Assembly: GCA_035315685.1 (NCBI GenBank)
Contig: DATFXR010000529.1
Location: 1-19,973 of the forward strand
Source of the DNA: QHWK01 sp035315685
Lineage (GTDB): Bacteria > Acidobacteriota > Vicinamibacteria > Vicinamibacterales > CAVVIG01
DNA: 19,973 nt
Reading direction: 5' to 3'
Shown: in pieces, positions 1-6,429 of the stretch
How the letters are laid out: each line of letters starts with the position of its first letter
Numbering within the stretch: position 1 is the first letter of the stretch
Notes under the pieces: model-generated
What the model was told of the DNA's origin: nothing
What the model saw: the letters and a program-made list of their open reading frames with translations, nothing else
Databases searched by the model: none
Translations under genes and position numbers: made by a program

Positions 1-2541
1 CCCCGACCACAGACCATCCTGATACGTGATCGCCGGCGCGACGCGGAGACTCCATGGAGCGAGCACGTTGCCGCTCAGGCTGACGACGTTGTCGCGCCAT
101 TGTCCTGATCCGGCCATGTAGGTGCCGGACAGGCTGTTCGATTCGATCGGCACCGACAGCGGCGCGCGCGTGTTGCCGATGCCCTTGTCGTTCGGGAACG
201 CATCGGGCTGAATGAACGAGGCGGGATCGTTGGGCACGAACGTCCCGGCCACGTGCCGCCATTGATGGTTGTAGCTCGCGAGCCACTGCACGCGGCCGCC
301 CTGCTTGGCAATCGAGACATCCAGCCCGGAGTAGACGAGCCGATTCCACTGGTTGTTGGTGACGAGATAAATCTGGTTGAAATTCGGATTCTTGTAACCC
401 TTGAACACGCCATCTTCGTAGATGCCGTTGATGTCGATCAGCACCGGTCTGTCTTTCGTCTCCCTGTGCAGCCAGGTGACGTCGAGGCTGACGAGCGACG
501 GCAACTGCCGCCTGTAGCCGACCGACACCTCGTCGGCGTACGGCTGATGATACGCAGGGTCGATCACGCGATCGGCCGCGACGGCGCTCGACGCGGGCGT
601 CGTGAACACCGTGCTGAAGCGTCCGTCGCGGTTGAGGTCGTAGGTGTCCTTGAACCCGGCCGCCGTCGCACCGACGGAGGCGCTGCCGGCTGCCATCACT
701 TCCAGATACCTGCCGAACGTCCCGCGTATCGTGTTCCTGCCGTCCTCGGTCAGCAAGTAGGTCGCGCCAAGGCGCGGCGTAAGCTGGGTGGCATCCTCCG
801 ACGTGACGTTGAACAGCAGGTCGGTGCGGTTCACCAACTCGACACGCAGGCCGATGTTTGCGGTGAGACGGCGGGACGGCTGCCAGTTGTCCTGCACGTA
901 CGCGGCGGCGTTGCGGCTTCGTCCCAGTGCCATCGTCACGGACGGGACGTCGAAGATCTCCCGATGAAACGGCGTGACGCCGGCAGCCGGATTCGCGGGG
1001 TCTTTCAGGACGTCGTCCTCGAACGAGAACCCGTTGGCCGGATAGTGGACGGTGAATTCCTCGTGGACGGTCTGCCAGAACCCGCCGGCCTGGAACTCGT
1101 GACTGCCGAGGGCGCCGTGCAGAAGATACGTCGCGTCGCCGGACAGCGTGAACTTGTGATACGGCAGGTCCTGCGAGTTGGGGTTGTTGTCCACCGTGGC
1201 CAGGAGGCCTGTGCCGGTGAGCCGCCCGCCGGAGAGCACGGTGCCGGAGTAGATGTTGCGCGACGGCACGTCGGTCCGATACGCCAAGACCGGAATAGTC
1301 TTATCGTTGAACGATGCGTCGATTCGCGTGGTGAGCGCGTTGCCCCAGACCGACAGCAGACGCGCGGACGCCGCGTTGCCGCCCTGGACGCGTTTGAAGA
1401 TGTTGGCGCCGCTCGTGACTCCCGCTGTTTCCTGCGGTGAAAAGTCGCGCTGGAAGAACCCTTCGACCCGCTGTCCTCGAGCAAGAGCGGCGGTCGCCTT
1501 CGCGAGGTAGAAGTTCCCGGTAATCACGTTGTCGAACGGCTCGAAGCCGGGAACGATGGCCTGAAGGGTGGCGATCTGCGCCGGCGTCCGGCTGACTCCG
1601 GTCGTCTGATGAAGGCGTCGATAGGTTCCGAAGTACCACAGCCGATCGAACACGAACGGGCCGCCGGCCGACAGATCCGCCTCGTAGAGGCTCCCAATCG
1701 TCGATGTGCCGCCAGGCACGTTCTGATCGTTCCATCCCTTCGGCTGCATGACCGCCGAGGCGGATCCTTTGATGCGATTCGTGCCGGACTGCGTGACCGC
1801 GCTGATCACCGCACCGAAACCCATCTGCGCCGACGCATCGACGCCGGCCATCTTGACCTCGACGTCTTGAAGAGAATCGGGGTTCAGGCTGATGTATGAC
1901 AGCTGGTTCTGCAGTCCCGACGCGACGTCGGCGCCATCGAGCTGGATGACGTGCTCGTCGAAATCGACGCCGTGCACCCAGAAGAACAAGGCGACGTTGT
2001 TGGAGCCGACCGACGTTCCCGGAGCCAGCAGCATGAAGTCGGCCCAGTTCCGTCTGGACAGGATCGGCACGCTGCGCTGATAGTCTCCCGCGATATTCAC
2101 GGCCTGCACGGGCTGCTTCGACTCGAGCAGCGGCGGGTCGGCCCGCACCTCGAGCGCCTCGCTCAGTGCCCCCAGCGTCAGCTCGAGGTCGAGGAGCACG
2201 TTGAGCCCCGCCCGCACGATGACCGGCTCGCGCGTGAACTTCGTGAAGCTCGGCAGCTCTGCGCTGATCGTGTAGGTACCTGGCGGCACGTCCGTGAGGC
2301 GGTACAGACCGTCGGCATCACTCGTCGCGGTGAACACACCGCCGACATCAGGGGCGATCGCGGTGATCGTTGCGCCAGGCAGAACGGCCTTCTGCTCGTC
2401 GTACACGTGGCCCCGTACGGACCCGTACGGCGATTGGGCGAAGACGGCAGCGCTCACCGAAACGCCAAAGAACACGGTGAGCGCCAGCACTCGCCTACGT
2501 ATCGCGTTGCCGCTTGCCCACGTCGATGCGTTTCCAGCCAT
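1..2541 (-). CDS. Oar-like TonB-dependent outer-membrane receptor, C-terminus cut by window edge
   Basis: An open frame of 847 codons runs off the window start without a stop; I checked the region codon by codon. Residues 1-36 form a signal peptide (RRR, then a hydrophobic stretch ending AVFAQ). Residues ~38-125 are a carboxypeptidase-regulatory/transthyretin-like domain (GSVRGHVYDEQKAVLPGATI, then DGLYRLTDVPPGTYTI). A plug domain follows (~140-260, containing VTQSGTNRIKG), then beta-barrel sequence. The frame ends in LRVAPAITYQDGLWSG, so an estimated 100-300 residues are missing. Such receptors sit in the outer membrane and are thought to take up large substrates with TonB energy; the substrate cannot be read here. 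The ATG at 2541 gives a sensible signal peptide, but no good Shine-Dalgarno (SD) sequence precedes it and the frame stays open upstream, so the start is uncertain. It lies downstream of the response regulator on the same strand, 252 bases away. Confidence 0.9.
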   Translation of the reverse strand, partial: MAGNASTWASGNAIRRRVLALTVFFGVSVSAAVFAQSPYGSVRGHVYDEQKAVLPGATITAIAPDVGGVFTATSDADGLYRLTDVPPGTYTISAELPSFTKFTREPVIVRAGLNVLLDLELTLGALSEALEVRADPPLLESKQPVQAVNIAGDYQRSVPILSRRNWADFMLLAPGTSVGSNNVALFFWVHGVDFDEHVIQLDGADVASGLQNQLSYISLNPDSLQDVEVKMAGVDASAQMGFGAVISAVTQSGTNRIKGSASAVMQPKGWNDQNVPGGTSTIGSLYEADLSAGGPFVFDRLWYFGTYRRLHQTTGVSRTPAQIATLQAIVPGFEPFDNVITGNFYLAKATAALARGQRVEGFFQRDFSPQETAGVTSGANIFKRVQGGNAASARLLSVWGNALTTRIDASFNDKTIPVLAYRTDVPSRNIYSGTVLSGGRLTGTGLLATVDNNPNSQDLPYHKFTLSGDATYLLHGALGSHEFQAGGFWQTVHEEFTVHYPANGFSFEDDVLKDPANPAAGVTPFHREIFDVPSVTMALGRSRNAAAYVQDNWQPSRRLTANIGLRVELVNRTDLLFNVTSEDATQLTPRLGATYLLTEDGRNTIRGTFGRYLEVMAAGSASVGATAAGFKDTYDLNRDGRFSTVFTTPASSAVAADRVIDPAYHQPYADEVSVGYRRQLPSLVSLDVTWLHRETKDRPVLIDINGIYEDGVFKGYKNPNFNQIYLVTNNQWNRLVYSGLDVSIAKQGGRVQWLASYNHQWRHVAGTFVPNDPASFIQPDAFPNDKGIGNTRAPLSVPIESNSLSGTYMAGSGQWRDNVVSLSGNVLAPWSLRVAPAITYQDGLWSG

Positions 2542-2711
2542 ACGGCCCAGTGTCAACCGACGACGCGCCGGGCCCGACCAGCGGCATGCACAGCCCTGTG
2601 CCCGGCCGGCCGTCGACGAAAGTGGAGAAAAAGACGTCGCAGAGGAACCCTGCCACAGAGTCCGCGATCCGGCCATCTGCGCAAAGCCCCCGTAAAGGCA
2701 AACCCCTCACT

Positions 2712-2744
2712 CTTTCGAGTCGGCGCCGTCGACCTTTCGAGTCG
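2712..2744. promoter_or_regulatory. Two 11-bp direct repeats, 22-bp period, upstream of the receptor gene
   Basis: CTTTCGAGTCG occurs at 2712-2722 and again, exactly, at 2734-2744. The start-to-start distance is 22 bp, about two helical turns, so both copies face the same side of the DNA. They lie ~170 bases upstream of the receptor start, between the response regulator and the receptor. This arrangement is typical of tandem activator sites. Binding by the neighbouring NarL-type regulator is only a guess. Confidence 0.4.
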
Positions 2745-2793
2745 CCGGCGACCACCATTCGGGTGACCCGCGACTACGCAGCGTGCGATGGCG

Positions 2794-3426
2794 CTACGAC
2801 TCGATGATGCCGCGCTTGACTCCGAGCACCGCCGCGTGCGTTCGATCGTTCGCCCGCAGCTTCGAGAGGATGTTCTTCATCCGCCCCTTGACCGTCTCTA
2901 CCGAAACCGAGAGCCGATGAGCAATCTGTCTGTTCGCGTTCCCGGCGGCGACCAGCCGGAGCACCGCGACTTCCCCCGAGGTCAACGCCGCGTCGGTGCC
3001 ATGTTCCGCCAGTTCGTACGACGCCTCGGCGGCAAGCCGCTTCTTCCCCGCATGCACCGCGCGAATCGATTCCAGCAGGTCCTTGTCCACGAGATTCTTC
3101 AGCAGATATCCGCGCGCGCCACTTGCCATCACGCGCTGCACCAGGGCGTCGCCGACGTAGGTGGCCAGCACGATGACGCGCGCCTCGGGGAACTCCCCGC
3201 GAATGGCGATCAGCGCGTCCAGACCGTTCATCTCCGGCATCTGCAAGTCCATCAGCGTGACGTCCGGGCGGTGCGCGCGGAACTGCTGAATGGCGTCGTG
3301 CCCGGTTGTGGCTTCCGCAACCACGCTCATGTCCGGCTGAGTCGCGAGCAGCGCCGCGATCCCTTGCCGGAACAGGGCGTGGTCGTCGACGGTCAGAACG
3401 CGGATGGCCGTGGCGTCGCTCATCAT
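2794..3426 (-). CDS. NarL/FixJ-type response regulator (receiver + LuxR HTH), orphaned from its kinase
   Basis: This 210-residue protein is full length for the family. The receiver spans residues ~7-125: acidic pair D14-D15 (TVDDH), phosphoacceptor D60 in TLMDLQMPEMNG, T89 and the conserved K110 (GYLLKN). The LuxR-type DNA-binding domain is residues ~148-205 (LTSGEVAVLRLVAAG, then NRQIAHRLSVSVETVKGRM). It should be phosphorylated by a sensor kinase and then bind DNA. The start is one of two adjacent ATGs preceded by GCGAAGGT. Its presumed kinase, immediately upstream on the same strand, is reduced to end fragments (3442-3619). All key residues are intact, so the regulator itself does not look decayed; it could be served by another kinase or act constitutively. 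Confidence 0.95.
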   Translation of the reverse strand: MMSDATAIRVLTVDDHALFRQGIAALLATQPDMSVVAEATTGHDAIQQFRAHRPDVTLMDLQMPEMNGLDALIAIRGEFPEARVIVLATYVGDALVQRVMASGARGYLLKNLVDKDLLESIRAVHAGKKRLAAEASYELAEHGTDAALTSGEVAVLRLVAAGNANRQIAHRLSVSVETVKGRMKNILSKLRANDRTHAAVLGVKRGIIES

Positions 3427-3441
3427 ACCTTCGCCTTTACA

Positions 3442-3619
3442 TTAGCTACCGATGCCGGGACCCGTCAGCTCGGCCTCGGTGCCGGAATCAAGCTCGCTCC
3501 AGACTCCAGCGATCCCGGATGTACTGCGACAGCGCGCGATCCGGGTCGGCAGCATGCACCGTCTCGATCAGGCACGCTGCGACGATCGCGGCGAGCAGTC
3601 CCGCCGACGCGCGAGACAT
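3442..3619 (-). pseudogene. Remnant of a propeller-type sensor histidine kinase (both ends only)
   Basis: From the ATG at 3619 the frame encodes a signal peptide (GLLAAIVAACLIETVHA) followed by DPDRALSQYIRDRW, which closely resembles the mature N-terminus of two-component-regulator-propeller sensor kinases (the usual continuation is an ERGFPGG-like motif). The frame stops at a TGA (3490-3488) after 43 codons. A different frame then reads VWSELDSGTEAELTGPGIGS and ends at the TAA at 3444-3442; this resembles the last strand of a HATPase_c kinase domain (WS-x-x-x-SGTE-x-x-L). About 1000 codons expected between these ends are absent. The join lies in a GCTGGAG/TCTGGAG near-repeat. The TAA is 15 bases upstream of the response regulator ATG, as expected for a kinase-regulator operon. 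Identification rests on remembered family motifs, not on a search. Confidence 0.72.
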
Positions 3620-3629
3620 GGCACGTGCA

Positions 3630-4245
3630 TTACGGCAGGTACGAGAACTTCTCAACCACAACCTCGACGTCGTTCGCGGGCGGCTTCGCCGCGCGGCGGT
3701 TGTAGAGAAGCGTCATGTACAGCTTCTCGGCGCCCACCACCGGCACGCCGGCTGTGAACTGACGTTCGGCGACCAGCGTCTCGCCGCGTCCCGCCACGGA
3801 ACGCTGGGTCGTCCTGAACGACACGTGCGACGGCTCCCATCTGAACGAATGTGTGAGGACACCCGGCGGGGTCGCGAACCGGAAGACGTTTTGTGCGACG
3901 GACTCCGGCTGCACCACATACTGCGCGATCATGTTTCGAGGATCACCCCACCGGCTGATGTCCATGTTCATCTCGCGATAGTTCTGATCGGCACCCAGCC
4001 CGTCCCACGTGTACAGGCTGAAGGCCGCCGCCGGATCGAGTCGCGACGCGTCCCGCGATCGGCGCCAGCATCGTCGGACCGCCACTCGCGGCCGGCGGCA
4101 CGCTCGTGAACTCGAGGGCCGGTTGCACGTTCGAGGAGGCGGAACCGCCGCAGCCCGTCGCCGGATTACACGTGAGCAGCAGCGCCGTCGACAGCACTCC
4201 GGCGGCAAGCCTCCGCCCGTTGAATGGCGCCCGGGGAGAGATCAT
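3630..4245 (-). pseudogene. GH16-like secreted protein with internal deletion and frameshift
   Basis: The ATG at 4245 has a strong AAGGAG and overlaps the STAS stop codon (ATGA). The first frame gives a signal/lipoprotein-like leader (LAAGVLSTALLLTCNPATGC; C26 or C32 could be lipidated), then LEFTSVPPAASGGPTMLAPI and AGR. Near 4041-4052 the meaningful frame changes. The other frame gives DPAAAFSLYTWDGLGADQNY, REMNMDISRWGDPRN, HSFRW and finally VEVVVEKFSYLP, ending at the TAA at 3632-3630. The C-terminal half resembles the GH16-like (laminarinase-fold) domain of secreted Acidobacteriota proteins; the first part resembles their N-terminal domain. The stretch that normally joins them (roughly 140 residues, from memory) is missing. 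The junction GGACGCGTCGCGAC fits both sides over GACGCGTC, suggesting a microhomology deletion. A sequencing or assembly collapse is the main alternative. Confidence 0.7.
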
Positions 4246-4505
4246 GACCGCTCTCCTTCGCGCGCCATCCAGGCTCGGATGTAGGGCGGACAGTTGCGAA
4301 GCACGATGCGGTTGTCGACGCACGCGCGGAGAAAGCAAACGACGTCGCGGTCGACAAGGACTACGTCCTTGAGGTCCAGGACGCGAGGCCGGCCATCCTG
4401 TTCTGCCGCCAGCAGCGCGGACAGTTCGCCGACGTTGTTGGCTCTGAGTCGACCACTCACCGTAAACACGACGTTGCCGTTTGCGGTGCGCTGGATTTTC
4501 AGCAT
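4242..4505 (-). CDS. Small STAS-domain protein (anti-sigma-factor-antagonist-like)
   Basis: This 87-residue protein is about the length of a minimal STAS fold. VVFTVSGRLRANNVGELSAL and then RPRVLDLKDVVLVDRDVVCF match the beta-alpha pattern of SpoIIAA-like STAS domains. The loop that carries the phosphorylatable Ser/Thr in classical antagonists (D-S/T-S-G) reads VDRD here, so switching by phosphorylation in the usual way is unlikely. The C-terminus has an unusual NCPPYIRAWMARE segment. The ATG at 4505 follows GAGGATCG. The stop codon overlaps the start of the next gene (ATGA), so the two are probably translationally coupled. It is the first gene of the degraded signalling operon and lies just downstream of the palindrome at 4587-4616. 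Confidence 0.82.
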   Translation of the reverse strand: MLKIQRTANGNVVFTVSGRLRANNVGELSALLAAEQDGRPRVLDLKDVVLVDRDVVCFLRACVDNRIVLRNCPPYIRAWMAREGERS

Positions 4506-4553
4506 CGATCCTCGCGGTTTGTGAGAGCAATCGCGAGGCCAGCACTAAACGCT

Positions 4554-4569
4554 GAATCTAAAGAGATTC
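4554..4569. repeat. Small perfect inverted repeat in the STAS leader
   Basis: GAATCT and AGATTC (6 bp each) are separated by AAAG. On the minus strand this lies ~50 bases upstream of the STAS start and 17 bases inside the large palindrome. It could be a half-operator pair or a weak RNA hairpin. A TAGATT on the minus strand within it faintly resembles a -10 box, but no convincing -35 is present. Confidence 0.35.
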
Positions 4570-4586
4570 GGTGGCACGTTGACTGG

Positions 4587-4616
4587 CCGGACTTTCACCA
4601 ATTGGTGAAAGTCCGG
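4587..4616. promoter_or_regulatory. Perfect 30-bp loopless palindrome, candidate operator for the STAS operon
   Basis: The half-site CCGGACTTTCACCAA is followed directly by its exact reverse complement, centred on AATT at 4600-4603. It lies 82 bases upstream of the STAS start codon. No T-tract follows on either strand, so it is not a standard terminator. A dyad this long is what a homodimeric or tetrameric repressor would bind. Alternatively, since its arms begin with CCGGAC like the nearby REP-like hairpins, it may belong to a dispersed palindromic repeat family. Confidence 0.55.
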
Positions 4617-4673
4617 ACAACGACGGAGGGATTTCTGCTTACAGCGCTTTCCCGTTCCCTGTTGCACGTAGTC

Positions 4674-4717
4674 TCCGGCTTTAGCCGGACGTCTCAGGGG
4701 TCCGCCTGAAGGCGGAC
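4674..4717. repeat. REP-like element: two tandem short-loop hairpins
   Basis: TCCGGCT-TT-AGCCGGA (4674-4689) is followed 10 bases later by GTCCGCCT-GA-AGGCGGAC (4700-4717). Both are perfect stems with near-zero loops. The sequence around them (TAGTCTCCGGCTTTAGCCGG) matches, from memory, a motif that recurs between genes and at the ends of hypothetical proteins in Vicinamibacteria-type genomes. There is only one copy in this window, so the repeat family cannot be confirmed here. Confidence 0.55.
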
Positions 4718-4890
4718 ACGACGAACGAAAGGAAAGATGCTGCAGCCCGCCGTCGGCGAACGTGGTTTGTCGATCCCGAGGACACGGAACAGATTCATCA
4801 GGTCAGCAACGCCAGCGCGCCGAGATGGCGCAGGACCCGGACGCCTGCCGTCTCGTGCGGTTTCGAAGTCTGATGGCTCCAGCGGCCGCG
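4718..4890. other. Non-coding spacer between repeat element and small membrane protein gene
   Basis: No frame here has a credible start with protein-like composition. One short minus-strand frame from 4798 reads MNLFRVLGIDKP and then runs into the repeat hairpins; it has no ribosome site. No terminator or promoter could be recognised. Confidence 0.4.
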
Positions 4891-5109
4891 TCAAGAATCG
4901 GTCGTCGTGTCCGGGGCGAATGTACCGCCAAGGAAGACGGCGACGCCGAGAAGCCCGGTCACGACGCCGAGCGGCAGCAGGACGATGGTGGCCGTCATTC
5001 CGAGTCCGACAATCGTCATCGCAAACCCGATCATGGTCGTTGCTGCACGGCCAAACGTGCGGGCCAGGAACGAGCCCAGGCAATCGACCATATCCGAGAG
5101 CGTTGTCAT
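4891..5109 (-). CDS. Small two-helix membrane protein, unknown function
   Basis: This 72-residue protein has an amphipathic N-terminus (MTTLSDMVDCLGSFLARTFG). One long or two short membrane segments follow (TTMIGFAMTIVGLGMTATIV, then LLPLGVVTGLLGVAVFLGG), and the tail is acidic. The ATG at 5109 follows TGAGGCGT. It begins five bases after the Bax-inhibitor stop codon, so it is most likely the last gene of the same transcript. I do not recognise a family. The pattern resembles small membrane proteins that often accompany envelope-stress genes. Confidence 0.72.
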   Translation of the reverse strand: MTTLSDMVDCLGSFLARTFGRAATTMIGFAMTIVGLGMTATIVLLPLGVVTGLLGVAVFLGGTFAPDTTTDS

Positions 5110-5114
5110 ACGCC

Positions 5115-5825
5115 TCAGTAGTCCCGGCGGTTGCCGGTGAAGCGCAGCAGGAAGAGGAACAGATTCGTGAAATCCAGGTACAGGGACAGGGCGCCGACGA
5201 TCGCGTACGAGGACGTCCGACCGGTCGCCGCCTGCAGAGCCATCACCTTGAGCCGCTGGGCGTCGTAGGCCGCCAGGCCGGCGAACACGATGACGCCGAC
5301 GAAGGACAGCAGGAACTGAAATCCGTCGCTGTGCACGAACAAACCGACGAACGACGCCAGCACGAGGCCGATCAGTCCCATGAACAGAAACTGACCGACT
5401 CCGCCGAGATCTCGCTTGGTCGTCGTCCCGTAGAACGCCAGGGCGCCGAACATGCCCGCGGTCACCACAAAGGTCGTCGCCACTGATTCACCGGTGTAGA
5501 CCAGCAGCACGAACGACAGCGTGGCGCCAGTGATGGCCGAATAGGCGACGAAGAGCAGCGCCGCGGTGGACGCCGCGAGCTGTTGCACGCGGGCCGACAG
5601 CACGAACACGATGCCGAACTGCGCGATCACCAGGCCCCAGAAGAGCGCACGGTTGGTCGCAATCGCCTGGATTGCGGTTGGAGATCCGGCGACCGTCCAT
5701 GCAGTCGCGGCGGTGATGAGCAGGCCGGCGCACATCCACGCGTAGACCGAGCTGAGAAACGCGCTGGCCTGCTCGCCGAGCGCCGATCGATATCCGGCGT
5801 AAGGGGAAACGTCGTCGTAATTCAC
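5115..5825 (-). CDS. Bax inhibitor-1 / YccA-like membrane protein
   Basis: A GTG start at 5825 with an excellent GAAGGAG five bases upstream gives 236 residues, the normal length for the family. The longer open frame upstream is a shadow over the neighbouring gene. About seven membrane helices are visible, for example LFWGLVIAQFGIVFVLSARV, ALLFVAYSAITGATLSFVLL and FQFLLSFVGVIVFAGLAAYD. The C-terminal YDAQRLK matches the conserved YD-T-QR region of BI-1/YccA proteins, where Asp residues form the pH-sensing calcium-leak site. In bacteria these proteins sit in the inner membrane; YccA modulates the FtsH protease. Substrate and role here are inferred from family only. Confidence 0.93.
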   Translation of the reverse strand: MNYDDVSPYAGYRSALGEQASAFLSSVYAWMCAGLLITAATAWTVAGSPTAIQAIATNRALFWGLVIAQFGIVFVLSARVQQLAASTAALLFVAYSAITGATLSFVLLVYTGESVATTFVVTAGMFGALAFYGTTTKRDLGGVGQFLFMGLIGLVLASFVGLFVHSDGFQFLLSFVGVIVFAGLAAYDAQRLKVMALQAATGRTSSYAIVGALSLYLDFTNLFLFLLRFTGNRRDY

Positions 5826-5868
5826 TTCGGCTCCTTCAAGTCGAAAGCGCGCGACATCCGCGCGCACG

Positions 5869-6231
5869 TCAGTGGACGTTCTGTGCGGCGCTGCGGGCCA
5901 TGTCGCGACACGACGCCGCGCAGCGGCGGCACTCGGCCGCGCAGCTGCGCATCGCGTTATCGTCGGGAAACCGCTCACAGCTCTCCGCGCACTGGTCGCA
6001 GACATCGGCGCACAGCTCGCAGGCACGACCATGCGACAGCGAGTCGCGAAGCATGAAGTTCGAGGCGGTCGTGCATGCGTCGACGCAGTCGAGGAGCGCC
6101 GTGACGTGACTCGGTTCGGCGTGGCGTCCGCGACGATCGAGACAGTAGGCGACCGCCCGCAGGCAGACATCGCGGCACCCCTCACATTGCTCGATCGCAC
6201 GCTGCATGTCGTCGCGTCTGGCCCTTGACAT
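5869..6231 (-). CDS. Cys-rich four-helix-bundle copper-binding protein (DUF326/Csp-like)
   Basis: The 120 residues contain 15 cysteines, at 16, 19, 23, 30, 49, 53, 71, 74, 78, 81, 85, 97, 101, 104 and 108. Most are spaced C-x2-C or C-x3-C along predicted helices (CEGCRDVC, ACELCADVCDQCAESC, CAAECRRCAASC). This is the pattern of copper-storage proteins, which fill the core of a four-helix bundle with Cu(I). There is no signal peptide, so it should be cytosolic like Csp3. The start follows GAGTGATGAC, with the upstream gene's stop only a few bases before. It lies between a tiny membrane protein gene and the BI-1 gene on one probable transcript, linking metal storage to the stress cluster. Confidence 0.92.
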   Translation of the reverse strand: MSRARRDDMQRAIEQCEGCRDVCLRAVAYCLDRRGRHAEPSHVTALLDCVDACTTASNFMLRDSLSHGRACELCADVCDQCAESCERFPDDNAMRSCAAECRRCAASCRDMARSAAQNVH

Positions 6232-6235
6232 GTCA

Positions 6236-6427
6236 TCACTCGCGAATCAGCGCCCTGGGCGTCACCGCTGGCTGCGCTTTCGTCTGCCGAATCAGGTCGC
6301 CCGCGAGCGCACCGGTGAGGAGTGCTCCGGCCCAGATCGCGGGCCAGAGCATCACCAGAACCACGACCTGCACGCCGGGCGGCAGCCGCAGGAAGTCATG
6401 CACAGCCATGATGAGGCTCTTCTCCAT
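6236..6427 (-). CDS. Tiny single-pass membrane protein, unknown
   Basis: The ATG at 6427, two bases after the HdeD-like stop codon (TAGGAATG), gives 63 residues: a short amphipathic start (MEKSLIMAVHDFLRLPPG), one membrane helix (VQVVVLVMLWPAIWAGALL) and a basic tail. The open frame extends further upstream, but that part overlaps the HdeD-like gene and looks like shadow sequence. A second ATG (residue 7) is possible. No family recognised. The close packing on both sides argues that it is translated as part of the operon. Confidence 0.62.
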   Translation of the reverse strand: MEKSLIMAVHDFLRLPPGVQVVVLVMLWPAIWAGALLTGALAGDLIRQTKAQPAVTPRALIRE

Positions 6428-6429
6428 TC

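Noticed and set aside
253..1440. Long plus-strand open frame (395 codons) opposite the receptor gene
   Set aside because: It reads as the complement of a continuous receptor frame; its product is Arg/Val/Gly-rich without fold-like pattern, and it has no ribosome site.
3943..4545. 200-codon minus-strand open frame spanning the STAS gene and the start of the GH16-like gene
   Set aside because: Only the part after 4245 is real (the GH16-like leader); before that it is a shadow of the STAS gene, and after ~4045 it is the wrong frame following the deletion.
4587..4616. Palindrome as a rho-independent terminator
   Set aside because: No T-tract follows on either strand, and it lies upstream of, not after, the STAS gene.
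4694..4798. 34-codon minus-strand ORF (MNLFRVLGIDKP...)
   Set aside because: No ribosome site; its last third is simply the translated REP-like hairpin.
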